Assembly: GCA_000697335.1 (NCBI GenBank)
Contig: JNEM01006628.1
Coordinates: forward strand, 1 to 22,712
Length of the DNA: 22,712 nt
Source: Conidiobolus incongruus B7586
Taxonomy: Eukaryota; Entomophthoromycota; Entomophthoromycetes; Entomophthorales; Conidiobolaceae
Reading direction: 5' to 3'
In this document: in pieces, positions 10,759 to 21,551 of the stretch
Position numbering within the stretch: the stretch's first letter is position 1
How the letters are laid out: each line of letters starts with the position of its first letter
Program-made: the position numbers and the translations under genes
Notes under the pieces: generated by a model
What the model was told of the DNA's origin: nothing
The model's input: only the letters and a program-made list of their open reading frames with translations
Databases searched by the model: none

Positions 10759-11756
10759 TATGATAAATAATAAGTTTTATAAAATCTATTTATAAATTAA
10801 TTTTATCAAAGATGATCAATTAAAGTTAATATTATATTTTATTCAGGTAATTAAGATTTGAAAAATTTAAGTCATTCATATATTAACACTTATTTTTTGA
10901 ATAAACTATAAATAATCAAGTGTTTTCGTTTGATTATTATGGGATAATAATAACTGTATTTTCCCAATTCTCATTCAATTTGAACATTTTCATAAATTTC
11001 ATCGAATAATGATATAATAAATACATTGAACTTTAAACATATAAAAAATTGATTATTAATGAATTATATTTAGTATATGTGACCAACTACCTCACTAACA
11101 ATAAAAGTCAGTTACTATTTAACTTTTCAAATTTTATTAAATATTAACAGAATTTTATTTTCAAACTGATACCTCTTTGTTACTTAATGTCACTCAAAAT
11201 TTCTCAAAAACTGATTCTTGAACAATTAAAATTGGTTTTGTAAAATGTGGTTGAATGATAAATATTTAGGTGACTTGTTCAGTAAATTACAAATCAAACT
11301 TTATTAAGCCAAGGAAAATTTAAAAAACGGTAATAGCTAAAGAATAGATAATTTTAGTATTTAGCCATGACTCTTTTAGTTAGTATGATTTTCTCTTTAA
11401 TATTACGAAAGCCTCCTTAATTTCCTATGATTCAAACCAATATTTAATTCACATATGACTTTTAGTTGTATTATTGAAATTTACTGCTTTTAGAGCATTT
11501 AAAATTAAACACATGTCCAAATCATAATTAGAAATTAATTATAATTCATATCCATATTAAATTATATTTAGATAAATATGCATATATTTTTGTGTAATCA
11601 GTTTAAAAGGGATAACAGGTTTGGAATTTATCCAATAAATAAACTATAATTGTTAATTTTATAAAAATTGTGTCAGGAGAACATTTTGAAAACTTAATAT
11701 TTGGAGTAAAAAATCATAAAAAACAGTTAGATTAGAGAAAAAGGGGCTAACTATAA
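10759..11756. other. Intergenic region between the AAA+ ATPase and KH-domain genes
   Basis: Holds the upstream region of the minus-strand ATPase gene and the DNA beyond the likely 3' end of the minus-strand KH gene. No gene is visible. One CCAAT lies at 10964-10968, and a perfect 8-bp inverted repeat with a GGG loop (ATTATTAT/ATAATAAT) at 10933-10951 sits about 180 bp upstream of the ATPase start codon. The rest is AT-rich without features I can name. Confidence 0.5.
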
Positions 11757-12217
11757 TTTATTGTGAAAATATCAAGTAATACAATGTTTGGGGTTAATAA
11801 AGTATAGTTTGGATGAGTGCAATTGATGATCAGTAAAATAGAACTGATTATTATATGCAAGTAAATCCAAATAGTAAGGGATAGTGTTGTAATTATGGCG
11901 ATAAAGGATTTGGTAACTGTGTAGTTTAAATGAGATACGAATAACATGTGGAAATGACCAGAGCATAGGTGAGCTAAAGTAGATGAAACGATTGAGATTA
12001 AGACATGATTAGAAAAATATTTACGAAGTGGAGAGGTTAATTGAGTTTACAAATAAGCTAACATAGTAAATAATATAATATATAATTATGACATAAGCGC
12101 GATAGAATGTGAATTTGGTAATTTTGTAATTGCGTATTTGAGCAAGCTCGCATGAAAAGAGGGGATAGAAAACATCAGTCTTGGGAAATGAGAAATAATA
12201 TGAACAGAAATAAGAAT
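11757..12217 (-). other. Probable long 3' untranslated region of the KH-domain gene
   Basis: The first AATAAA on the minus strand after the KH stop codon is at 11757-11762 (TTTATT on the plus strand), about 455 nt downstream. The stretch between keeps the strand bias of the KH transcript (plus strand richer in G than C), unlike normal intergenic DNA in this window. Two overlapping minus-strand ORFs of 64-66 codons fall here. They are best explained by the pyrimidine-rich, stop-poor composition of this strand, not as genes. Confidence 0.4.
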
Positions 12218-13603
12218 TTACAAAGATTTCTTATCAGCAAAAATTTGCTCTTGTAATAAGTTCAAAGCAAGTTGAGTGCTGTGACGATCACCTACAATGG
12301 TAAACAAACGCCAGTCTGATTCGTCTTGACTGCCCTTGGAAATACTGATTTTAGAGCCAGAAAGACGACGAATTTCGGATATTTTTGAGCCTCCTTTACC
12401 AATAACACATCCGACTAAATCACTTGGAATAGATAAGAGGCTGGTCAATTCAGTGTTGGGAGGAGAAAATTTGGAAATTCGATTTAATTGCTCTTGAACA
12501 TATTTAAATTCGGATTCAACGCTGATGGGTGTACGTTGACTCTTAGCAGAGCGTTGAGGGATTTCATTTGTGATAATATCGTCTTTGGGGAGAGTTTCTT
12601 TGAGATGAGGAATTGTAAATCCTGATCTAGCGGGTTCTGACATTGATGAAGAGGAAGAAATAGAAGAAGTAGAATTTGAGCGATGATGAACTCCATTAAG
12701 ACGGGATGCAGGATTGTAATGAATTGTGTTAATTCCGCGTTCCCAGTCTTCAGTGATACATTTGCCTACTTCACGGAGTGCAAGACGAATAGCTTGGATG
12801 CTACCTTGAATTTCAACGATGCGCTCAGTACTGTTGGGCAAGAGTTCTTTAGATGCGATAAGTCTGGCGCCTGACAGATCTTGGATATTTTTAATTTTGA
12901 GGCCCTGCCTGCCAATAATTGTACCCATTAAATTATGAGTAATAAGAATGCGGATAAATGTGTTAGATGTAGTAAGGACTTTAGATTGAGTAGAGGAGAG
13001 TGGGGCATCAGCATTGGTAAGAGAATTTTCAGCCAAAGCTTTAGCAATAATTGAGTAAGCTTTACTCACGCCATCAATTGTTCCAGTTAAAGTAAGGATT
13101 CTATCGTTGACACCTGGAACTACTTTAGATACTCCAGCTTTTACACCAGTTGCTTCACGGAGCTCTGCGACATTTTTACCATCTTTTCCAATAATTACAC
13201 CAGCATCGCGGGAGGTTATAAGACCGCGAATGACAAGTTGAGTGGATTCAGGAGCAGGTGAAGGGGGGTCTGAAGAATCATCCTCATGCTGAGATGGGCA
13301 GGAAGAAATCGTTTTAGAAGAGGGTACAAGCTCAGGTAAAAATTGTGAGTCGAGTCGAATATCTCTAGTGGAAGATGGAATAGTAGAGTGATTTGAAGGG
13401 GTCAAGAGCCAATCGGAAATCAAAGGAGAAGGACGAAGGGGATCAAAAGTGGAGAAATTCATTTGGTCAGAAGGTATATTAGTGAGTGAAAGACTCTTGA
13501 AATGCGAGCGAGAAGGGCGACTCTCCAAAGGATATTTTGCTAAATAAGAGGATGACTTCTCGTTATGAAATAAGGAGCTAGGAAGAGCTTGAGTATGAAT
13601 CAT
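12218..13603 (-). CDS. Triple KH-domain RNA-binding protein (PCBP / Rnc1 / Pbp2 type)
   Basis: An uninterrupted 461-residue ORF. It has three KH domains with intact GXXG RNA-binding loops: KH1 about 121-190 (GKDG 139-142), KH2 about 214-283 (GRQG 231-234) and KH3 about 386-455 (GKGG 402-405). KH1 and KH2 are close together, and KH3 is set apart by a ~100-residue Ser-rich linker that includes a serine run near 309-322. This is the layout of PCBP/hnRNP K and of the fungal proteins Rnc1 and Pbp2, which bind pyrimidine-rich RNA and control mRNA stability, translation or localisation. The first ~120 residues are Ser/Pro-rich and look disordered. The start is the first in-frame ATG, and the frame stays open to the C-terminal KH domain, so no intron is needed. 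The exact fungal orthologue cannot be settled by eye; hnRNP K-like or Hek2-like are alternatives. Confidence 0.94.
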   Translation of the reverse strand: MIHTQALPSSLFHNEKSSSYLAKYPLESRPSRSHFKSLSLTNIPSDQMNFSTFDPLRPSPLISDWLLTPSNHSTIPSSTRDIRLDSQFLPELVPSSKTISSCPSQHEDDSSDPPSPAPESTQLVIRGLITSRDAGVIIGKDGKNVAELREATGVKAGVSKVVPGVNDRILTLTGTIDGVSKAYSIIAKALAENSLTNADAPLSSTQSKVLTTSNTFIRILITHNLMGTIIGRQGLKIKNIQDLSGARLIASKELLPNSTERIVEIQGSIQAIRLALREVGKCITEDWERGINTIHYNPASRLNGVHHRSNSTSSISSSSSMSEPARSGFTIPHLKETLPKDDIITNEIPQRSAKSQRTPISVESEFKYVQEQLNRISKFSPPNTELTSLLSIPSDLVGCVIGKGGSKISEIRRLSGSKISISKGSQDESDWRLFTIVGDRHSTQLALNLLQEQIFADKKSL

Positions 13604-13930
13604 GATGGGGGCGTGATATAAATGATAAAAAGTAATTTTTGGACTATTGAAGTTTTAAAGAAAAAAATTTTTATATGATAGAACAATGAAATATATACTA
13701 AAAATGCTAAGCGTACAAGAGATAAAGTATTGGATATCGAAGTACTAGACTGGGTAAAGATAGAAATTTTAGGCTAAACGCTTGACCAGAGTAAAGAGTA
13801 ATTATCTGGGGCCAGGATAGAAATTAAAAGGGGAAAGTAATGGTTTAATTAAAAATAACACCAGATATATAATATATTACTGGAAAGAAAATTTTAATGG
13901 GAGAAAGAAAGAGGCAAAGAGCCTGGATTA
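13604..13930 (-). other. Inferred 5' untranslated leader of the KH-domain gene
   Basis: From the KH start codon to about 13925 the plus strand is G-rich over C (hand count 53 G to 21 C in 13681-13920). It then flips abruptly (18 G to 38 C in 13921-14100). The flip matches a likely transcription start for the minus-strand gene and implies a leader of about 330 nt. No uninterrupted upstream coding exon is seen in this stretch. Confidence 0.35.
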
Positions 13931-14011
13931 CTAGTTACACCCATTTATCCTATAGCATCATCCTTCATTCATTTACATTTATTTAATGTAAAAAATTGAT
14001 TACCCTCTCCG

Positions 14012-14224
14012 ATTGGATAACTCAGCTTTGATCATAAATCAGTTCATTACTTAACATCATTGGTTTAATTCCTCTAAATCATCCAATCATAAATGGTTTG
14101 ATTATTTGGTGATTATAAAGTGTTGATAAAATAGAACACTAAAGAAAATGAAAAAGGGGTGAGGGATAAATGACCAATTATCTTCCAGAACCTAATTTCA
14201 TCCCCTTAAAGATGATTGTCCAAT
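14012..14224. promoter_or_regulatory. Cluster of five CCAAT boxes upstream of the KH-domain gene
   Basis: CCAAT or its complement occurs at 14012-14016, 14059-14063, 14083-14087, 14174-14178 and 14220-14224. In DNA of this composition only a few tenths of a site would be expected in 213 bp. CCAAT is the core of the NF-Y/HAP complex site. Stress-element-like AGGGG/CCCCT cores also occur at 14155-14159 and 14202-14206. The cluster sits just upstream of the skew-inferred transcription start (~13930), where a proximal promoter would be. The DNA here is visibly less AT-rich than the deserts on either side. Confidence 0.45.
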
Positions 14225-16990
14225 TACTAATATTTTAACATTTAACCATATTATATCAATTTGAACGATTTATACAATCCAGTTTAATTTTATTTTTCTC
14301 TCTCCTTTGTGGTAATAAAAATATCTTTTGATTTTTTGATACTATATAAATAGCTTAATTATACAATAATTTTTGAAAACGAATCATATTTTGTCCCAAC
14401 CTTGTTTTTAATTCTCGAAACTGTTCTAAATAAATTTGATATTCTTATTTTAGAAATCAAATAGTTTATAGATAAAATATTATTCATCATATTTAAATGA
14501 TTATTTTAATTTGTTATTCAAATAAATATGAAGGTAAACTCAAGTAAGAACATTTTAATATTGAATTATTTAAATAGATTTATTTTACTATAAATTAAAC
14601 AAAATATAAGTTATTATAGAACGAATGAACTTAATTTTAGTATTTGAATTTCCTTAATTAAGAAACCTCCAGAACACTCCTTAGTTTTCTTATTAGAATT
14701 TGAATTCACTTTCAATAACTTTTAATTAAAATAAATCAAACATCTAGAAAAAGGTCTGTTTCATTTTTCGAATTCAGAATTAAATCCACGCTTTTAATGG
14801 AAAATGATATCAAATACAATAATTAGCGTTATTTTCAAGCGCAATTACTTCAATATTTAGTCTTTGTTTTGAAGAATAATCTGACTTGAAAACTCATTCT
14901 TGAATAGATAATTTTAATGAGAAAGAATCATTTGAATTGACGATGTTCATACTTAATCAAATGACTTAAATTTTCATTCAATAAGTAGGGTTTCTAAAAC
15001 TTATATGATAAAGGAGTTACATAACCTTATTCAGAGTTATTTCGTATTGAATGTTACTTTTTCAGATTCATATCATAAAATATATACGTCATTGATTATT
15101 GAACATTATATTTTATAGCTAATTATATGTGATATTTATCACAAAATACCCTTTGTTTTGTTAGTAAATATATCAACAAAAGATATAAGCATAATTAGAC
15201 TTTTACAAAAATTTAATAATAGATACATTTTAAACTCTGGTGGTAATAGTTATTTTCATATTGCTGACAATTTAAAATATTATGACAAATAATTTAAACA
15301 AATTACAATAATCATGCGAAACATTATTTTACCAAAATAAGTAGAGTAATAAAAAGTTTAAAGATTGACATATGGATCAATACAATAAAATAATTTTATA
15401 TAATTATTTCTGAATATTACCTGAAACTATTAATTAAACCCTTAACTACAGGTAAAATATAAATATATAATTTGACAATATAGCTTATTATAATTGGCTA
15501 GCTCAAAATATTAATATAATGTTCAAAATATTTTGCAGATATATTGATAACAATATTAAATTAGTTTATTTTAAAAAGTGGTGTTATTGAAATATAAATT
15601 ATGGAGGAAGGAAATAAAAGTAATCTCATTAAATTGAAATAATTTTAATTTCAAAAATGAAAAATGTAATATTTGTTGATGATTTTTGATTGAAATAATT
15701 TTTAATAAATCTTATATATTGTCGTTTTTAAAGTTTAATTAATTTGAATAAAATATTAAATCATATTAGTAAATCAATTTCATCATTTCCATTTTAAATG
15801 AATCAGCGGTTTTACTACAAAATATTCATATATCTTGCATATGATATATAAAAGTTCGGTCAAATTATTGTATTTAGCTTCAATATGAAATTTATTGAAA
15901 AATAGAAATTTGGAAATGTCAAGGTAACTTTTATATAGAATTTTAACTGGATATTTAATGATTATTTTTTTAACAAATATTATAACTTAATCTTTGAAAA
16001 TTATATTATAAAAATACTGATCCAATATTAAACAGGAAAATTATTAAAATATTTTTGGAAACTTGAAACTCACTTGAATTCAAATTCATCTTTTGATTAT
16101 ATTTAATTTATAAATTATTCCGCAGACATTACACAAAATACTATTTAGGTATATTGATGAATGCTAAAATTGATATTTAATCTTAAATGTTCATACTTAC
16201 AATCTAATTATGTTTTATTTATTTTGCTAATATATCAGAAAATATAATTGCATGTTTTTATATTATGAACAAAGTCATATAGTTAATATTGATGGTTAAC
16301 CTGAATTTTGACAGGGTAAAGTCATAGTACCATATCTTGATTTATAACAAAAATAGTGAGAAATATTATAAAGAGATATATACAACAGGTGGACTGAATA
16401 TATTTGTGCACTTTATCCTCATATGCTGGAATCAAAACTCAACCTCTGAGAACGCCCATATTCCTCCACTTTTTCATTAAGTCATTACTAAGTCATAATG
16501 AATGTTGTATATATTTGAAAGATTAATCAGTAATATTATTATTAGATTTGAATGGAAATATATTAGGTCTACAATTTAAAATAAGTCACAAAATTTAACA
16601 TGTTTTGACAATGAAGTTCTTTTGTTTACGAAAAATTTTGACAAAAAATATATTATTCCATTATATAGGTTTGACTATTTGAATATATATTTGATATTCA
16701 GCTTGAATTATTTCGAGTGATATATTAAAATGGTTTTCACATATGAAAAAACATTTAAAGTTTACATTAAATTGAAATACTTGAAACATAGAAATAAATT
16801 TTAAATTTGGTGAATATTTTAAATGATGAGATCAGGATTTTTAGTAAAATATAAAAATTAAAATATTTTTTGATTCTAGGTTAATTGTAGATTGAAATCA
16901 TTGTTGTCGATATTTTATTTATTATCCATATATTTAATCAAATTATTATTTATTCTGTTTAGAATCATATAAATATTTTTAACTTTAGTT
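14225..16990. other. AT-rich region without visible genes
   Basis: No ORF of note, no RNA gene and no recognisable element. A patch at about 16310-16500 has more G+C than its surroundings but encodes nothing I can identify. A short palindrome with GTGATA/TATCAC arms lies near 15129-15142. The right end may already belong to the repeat described next, whose left border is unclear. Confidence 0.5.
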
Positions 16991-17375
16991 AGCTTATAAA
17001 TATTACATAACGTTAAAATAAATTGAACTATATTAAAAATACTTAAAACAATATCTCATTAGATATTATATTACATATTTACCACTAGCATTTTGTAATA
17101 ACTTTAATTTTGGTTATAATGTTAATTATTAAACCTCTTGATACAGTGCTGGGTAACTATATATATGATATTAAATGTAATAATGTATTATTTGGGAATA
17201 TATAATATTCACAAACTTGAATATGAAAATATAGGATTGAACTGTTTTTTATTTGTAATAAGCGGACTTATGTCAATATTCATATACTCGGAATTTATTT
17301 TATTTTGCAAATATATTTTTAAAGTTTTATTATGAACAGTTATATCTCTGAACTATAATACATTTTTCATTATTG

Positions 17376-17392
17376 GACTATTATTAATAGTC
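17376..17392. other. Small perfect hairpin conserved between repeat copies (copy A)
   Basis: GACTATT-ATT-AATAGTC: a 7-bp stem with a 3-nt loop. The same stem is at 20931-20947 in copy B with loop ATG, where it extends to 9 bp. The only difference inside the hairpin is in the loop, so the pairing has been kept, although two copies are too few to prove selection. Confidence 0.5.
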
Positions 17393-17589
17393 AAAAATAA
17401 TACCAATTGATTTCATCCAATAACAAAAAATAAATTGAATTTAAATCAACAATTTTAATAATTATTAAAATATAAATACTAAGTAATAGATCTTATGCTG
17501 TAATTATTAGTATCAATTAAATTAAAATAATAATAATTAATTTTATATTTTAATATTTAAAATTCAATATATTTTTAATTAAAAAATAA

Positions 17590-17710
17590 GCGAGACTTGT
17601 TAATTCTAAGCCGAGTGACTCAACCACGTTAGGTGACATTTTGATTGCCGATTATCAAACTACGATCCTCGAACTGCCATATGCGCTAATCAACTCGGCC
17701 CGCAAGCCTT
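17590..17710 (-). repeat. GC-rich tRNA-like block in repeat copy A (possible SINE head)
   Basis: A sharply GC-richer island in a desert. On the minus strand it contains GGCCGAGTTGATTAGCGC, which resembles a tRNA D-arm and pol III A box. About 23 nt later, copy B reads GTTCGATAATC, close to the B box GTTCGANTC; copy A has GTTTGATAATC. A second B-box-like GGTTGAGTCAC lies further on. There is no matching acceptor stem or clear anticodon arm, so it is not a working tRNA gene. GCCGAGT and ACTCGGC 7-bp arms could pair across the block in copy A. A tRNA-derived SINE head is my preferred reading, oriented leftwards. The surrounding DNA is also shared by both copies, so the block is embedded in the larger repeat. 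Confidence 0.4.
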
Positions 17711-18367
17711 AATTTTAGTATAGATAAAATCTATTTATATATATAAAAGCAAACAGGATTGGTACATATTTAGAAGATGAATTGATTGGATTTAATTATT
17801 ATATTTAATTAAAATACGCAAAGTTAAGATTATATGAACATAATGTTATGTCAATATGATTCAATCACAAAATATGTGAGTAGTTATTATATAAAAAGTT
17901 TCGCTAGACTAAGTTTTTCCAACATTAATCCATATATATATTTTATTTTTAAGCTCTTGTTATTATCTTACCAGTTAATCTAGTAATAAATTTTTCTTTT
18001 AATTTCATAACTATCTATATGCAAGACTAAAAATAATCATTTAATAGAATTTTACTATCACAATCAAAATAATTATATATATGTATTATCTCAATTTGAT
18101 AATCGCATTTTTAACGTTATATTATATGTAAAAAATATTATGTTAGATTGATGTTACAACTCTATATCCATTACAAGCATAATACAGATTAATATTTCGA
18201 AATCAATTACATGTAATTCACTGAAAAAACTTTCCTAACTAAATGATAAAGAGCTAAATGTTAATTTTTAATAATTACAAAATACTGTAATAAAACTATA
18301 TTTAAATGTCCATGCAAGATAAAAGGAGACTACTGAAATTTTATCAGTATTTAATTAGATATAATGG

Positions 18368-18568
18368 ATGAATCCCATTGATATGATTTTGATCAAAATT
18401 CATATTGGTAATCAATTTGTATTATTTGATAACTATACTGATGTGATAAATTCAATTTTTGCAATTAATTTCAAGTACTCAGACATCTTTCTCTATCAAT
18501 ATCCAATCGACAAACTATTGGAAAAAACTACCTTATCCTTCAAGCACAAGATAAATTATGTCATATAA
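18368..18568 (+). other. 66-codon ORF in repeat copy A, product unknown
   Basis: The ORF starts and ends at nearly the same place as 22321-22524 in copy B. The peptide is hydrophobic/aromatic (for example FLYQYPIDKLLEKTTL) and I recognise no domain. The changes between copies do not look like protein-level purifying selection: most codon differences change the amino acid (for example Lys/Thr, Gly/Ser, Phe/Ser, His/Tyr), and the central part has no changes at all, not even silent ones. It may be a fragment of a longer lost gene or a chance ORF over a conserved DNA block. An overlapping frame is also open for about 30 codons. Confidence 0.2.
18434..18540. repeat. 107-bp block identical between repeat copies (copy A)
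   Basis: Every base matches 22387-22493. One mismatch at 18433 separates it from about 15 more identical bases to the left. The flanks diverge at far higher rates. The block is less AT-rich than its surroundings. Confidence 0.9.
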
Positions 18569-18760
18569 TAAATCTCTTGATATTAAACTCAAATGACATA
18601 TATAATAAAATTCATTTGTTCTAAATATTTAATAATGATGCTTAATTATTACATTGGTAAATATATAAAATTTAAATTTCATTAGTTGATTAAAAATTAA
18701 AAAAAACATTTATTTTTAATACATATCTGAGTGTACTTAGATAGAAGCATCTCAATATAT

Positions 18761-20580
18761 GTGTTTAGAATCTAATCTTTTCTACATGCATTTATTCATA
18801 TCATTAATGATGAATTTTAGAATGAATAAATTATATAATTAATTTGTGAATGAATATAATCAAAAATATATATTTCAATATTGATCCAATTTACAAATTA
18901 TATAGATATGTAATTATTATTTCAACAAATAGCATATTTGAATTTATATTGATATATATTACGAAAAATATAAATAATTATTACTTTATAATCTAAATAA
19001 TTGGAATTTCTTATAATTAAAAATAAATCAAAAAATAGATATATAATATATAAAGATAACAGTATAATATATATTTAATGGTTTTCCTAATTATTAATAA
19101 TTTTTCATATATATTTAGCAAATTTCTAATATTTAAAAAATCTTTTATTAAAGAATAAAGCTTAATATTTTATAAACCAATTAAATTTTTTACAAATGAA
19201 TTTTTTAATTACTTAAAGCAATTATAATCATACAAGTTATAATTTAAAGGCTATTCTAGATATGATAGTCTTTTTTAGTTATTTTTAATTAGAAAATTTT
19301 TTATAACTTTAAACTTATGTATTTTATAATTAATATGTAAAATAATAGGTTTTCTCAGATTATATTAAAAATATTAATTAAAAATAATTTTAATTAAAAA
19401 ACATATATATATTTTACTATTAATTAATTTTTCTTTAAAAACTAAGTAAAAATAATCCATACTATTATATTTTATTATAATTATTAATACTTATTTATTT
19501 ACAAAATACTTTTTTTAAAAAATTTATAAAAGGGGTTAATTTAACTTTAATTAGCATATTGATTTGTGTTTTAATAAAGGATTATATAAAGGGATCTAAG
19601 ATTCATCAATTATAATAATTTATTCTAATAACCTTGGTTTCTAGCTATACCTTAGTAAGTTTTGTTTAGCAATAACTACTCTGGCTCTTTTTTAAACCTT
19701 AGTTAAATTATATAGTATTTATTATATATTTTTATTAATTAATTTTAATTTAAATTTTCATATATATAAAATACTTATATAACTAATATTAAATTATCTT
19801 GATAATTCTCTATCAAAAATAAAAAGGTCTTTTTAATATATTTTTTCATTTTATTTATAATTGAAAAAGTAATAATTAAAATTAATCTTTTAGAATTTAA
19901 TAAAATTTGGATAATTTTTCTCTAAACATTAAAATAATTTATTTAGCAATAAAAAGTTGATTTAGATAATGTCTTATTATCAAAAGTTAATTGTAAATTT
20001 TAAATAATTTTAGAGGGTTTATGTTTAAGTTTTACTAATACTAAAAAAAAACTCTTGATTATTATTATTTAATTTATGTATATTTAAATTAAATAACAAA
20101 TTCAAAAAAAATTATTATATATATATATAATTCAAAACTATCTATTTTCCTATTTATTTTATATATAATATATTATTTGAAACTGATAATAGGTTTGAAA
20201 AATCAAAAATTAAAAAATTTCCCATTTTTTTAATTCTATGGTAATAATAAACCAAATTATTAATTTTATATTATTTATTTATTTTTCTATATATTATATA
20301 TAGAATAATATAATGAGTTTTGATTTAAAATTTTGCCATTATTAGATTTCTAGAGTAATATAAATAAATTGAAAGAATTAAATGCATTTTTTTATCAAAT
20401 CATATAGTTAAATTAAAAATATATAAATATATTTAGTAAAAATTCTAAATTCAAAACAAAAATACTGTAAATTATTAAATACTTTATTATTCCAATTTAA
20501 CTATTATTTGAAATATATTATATTGATATTTATAAAATGCAAGTATTTTAAAAAATATATAACATGACTATAATTTATAT
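18761..20580. other. Extremely AT-rich spacer between the two repeat copies
   Basis: Almost pure A/T with long A and T runs and short AT repeats (for example 20118-20131). No ORF above 60 codons, no RNA gene and no similarity to the adjacent repeat copies that I could detect. Slightly less extreme sequence near 19540-19700 holds nothing recognisable. Confidence 0.6.
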
Positions 20581-20928
20581 TACTGTATTAGATTTACTTG
20601 AAATAATATCTGTTAATAGTTTATAAAATATCTACCACTAGCATTTTATAATATTTAATTATTAGACTAACAGAATAGTTAATACTTTTTGATAAAGTTT
20701 TTGGTAAATACTTGCATATTCGATATTAAATAATATAATGTATGATTTTGGAATATATAACATTCGCAAACTTAAACTTGATTATTTTATGATTGAAATG
20801 TTTTGCATTAGGAATATAGAATCTTATTTTATCATAATTCATATTATCAGAATTTCTTTTATTTTACGAGTATATCTTTACAATTTTATTATAAAATTTA
20901 AATCTTTGAAAAATATATTTTTAATTGC

Positions 20929-20949
20929 TTGACTATTATGAATAGTCAA
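20929..20949. other. Small perfect hairpin conserved between repeat copies (copy B)
   Basis: TTGACTATT-ATG-AATAGTCAA: a 9-bp perfect stem with a 3-nt loop, the counterpart of 17376-17392. The stem core is identical and the loop differs by one base. Confidence 0.5.
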
Positions 20950-21057
20950 AAAATATTACCAATTAATTTCATCCATTAACAAAAAATAAATTAAAATTAA
21001 ATCAATGATTTTAATAAATATAAAAGTATAAATACAAAATAATAGATATTAAGTTAT

Positions 21058-21476
21058 TGGCCAGAAATTCAATTAATCAGTTATTTCACCAGTTTATTAT
21101 TAAGGATTTGCTTATTTAATTTTACTTGGGTAGTCATGAGAATTTAATGTTAATTATTGAGAGAATTGGTATCTCTTCAAAGATATATTAGATTTGCTTA
21201 TGGATTTTAATAAAGTGCTTCATTTTGGTTATTAATACTAGTAATTTTTGTCTAACTAATTTATTCTCAAAGTTGACAGAACTTAACCTTATTTTGACTG
21301 TAAAATATATAAAATCAGTGTAACTCAGAGATTAATAATATGCACAATCCCCTCCAACCAGGAATTAAAAAGTCAACAATTGATATTATACATTAATTAT
21401 TAATATTAAAGAAATATAAATATAGTAGCTTCTTAACACATATATTAATTTAAATTATATAATTGTTACATGAAAT
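21058..21476. other. ~400-bp segment present only in repeat copy B
   Basis: The flanking sequence matches 17490-17530 in copy A without this segment. It is less AT-rich than the spacer (for example a CCCCTCCAACC patch near 21350). No clear terminal inverted repeats were seen, and a 4-bp GTTA near both edges is too short to call a target duplication. It could be an insertion in B or a deletion in A. Confidence 0.5.
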
Positions 21477-21551
21477 GATTATATTAAATTAATAATAATT
21501 AATTATATATCATAATATTTAAAATTCAATATATTTTTAATTAAAAAATAA

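Larger units (their letters stand above)
17000..18760 (+). repeat. Copy A of an unclassified ~1.8+ kb dispersed or tandem repeat
   Basis: This segment aligns collinearly with 20580-22712. The alignment can be followed from an ACTTRAAAYAATATCT anchor (about 17041 and 20596), through TATYTACCACTAGCATTTT (about 17077 and 20629), to shared sequence near 18720-18760 that reaches the window end in copy B. Identity is roughly 80% by eye, lower at the left end, with two strongly conserved islands annotated separately. Both borders are approximate. I see no terminal inverted repeat, no long coding region and no transposase, integrase or reverse transcriptase motif. It may be a non-autonomous mobile element, a fragment of a larger unit, or a tandem duplication with a period of about 3.96 kb. 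Confidence 0.8.

Noticed and set aside
11429-11438. B-box-like GGTTTGAATC on the minus strand, considered as part of a tRNA gene
   Set aside because: No paired T-stem, no A box at a suitable distance and no acceptor stem around it.
11747-11966. Overlapping 64- and 66-codon minus-strand ORFs, one with a membrane-like hydrophobic stretch
   Set aside because: They lie in the probable 3' UTR of the KH gene, and the hydrophobicity follows from pyrimidine-rich sequence. No start context or domain supports a gene.
17138-17335. 65-codon hydrophobic ORF in repeat copy A, with a counterpart at 20738-20932
   Set aside because: The two peptides share only a short GIYNI-KL stretch, and indels shift the frame between copies, so coding selection is not supported.
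17590-17710. A functional tRNA gene in the GC-rich block
   Set aside because: The D-arm-like part is good, but no matching acceptor stem or standard anticodon arm can be drawn, and the spacing to the B-box-like motif is off.
18761-20580. Mitochondrial DNA insertion, or a centromere core, as an explanation for the extreme-AT spacer
   Set aside because: No mitochondrial gene fragment was recognised and no tandem array is present. Base composition alone is not evidence.
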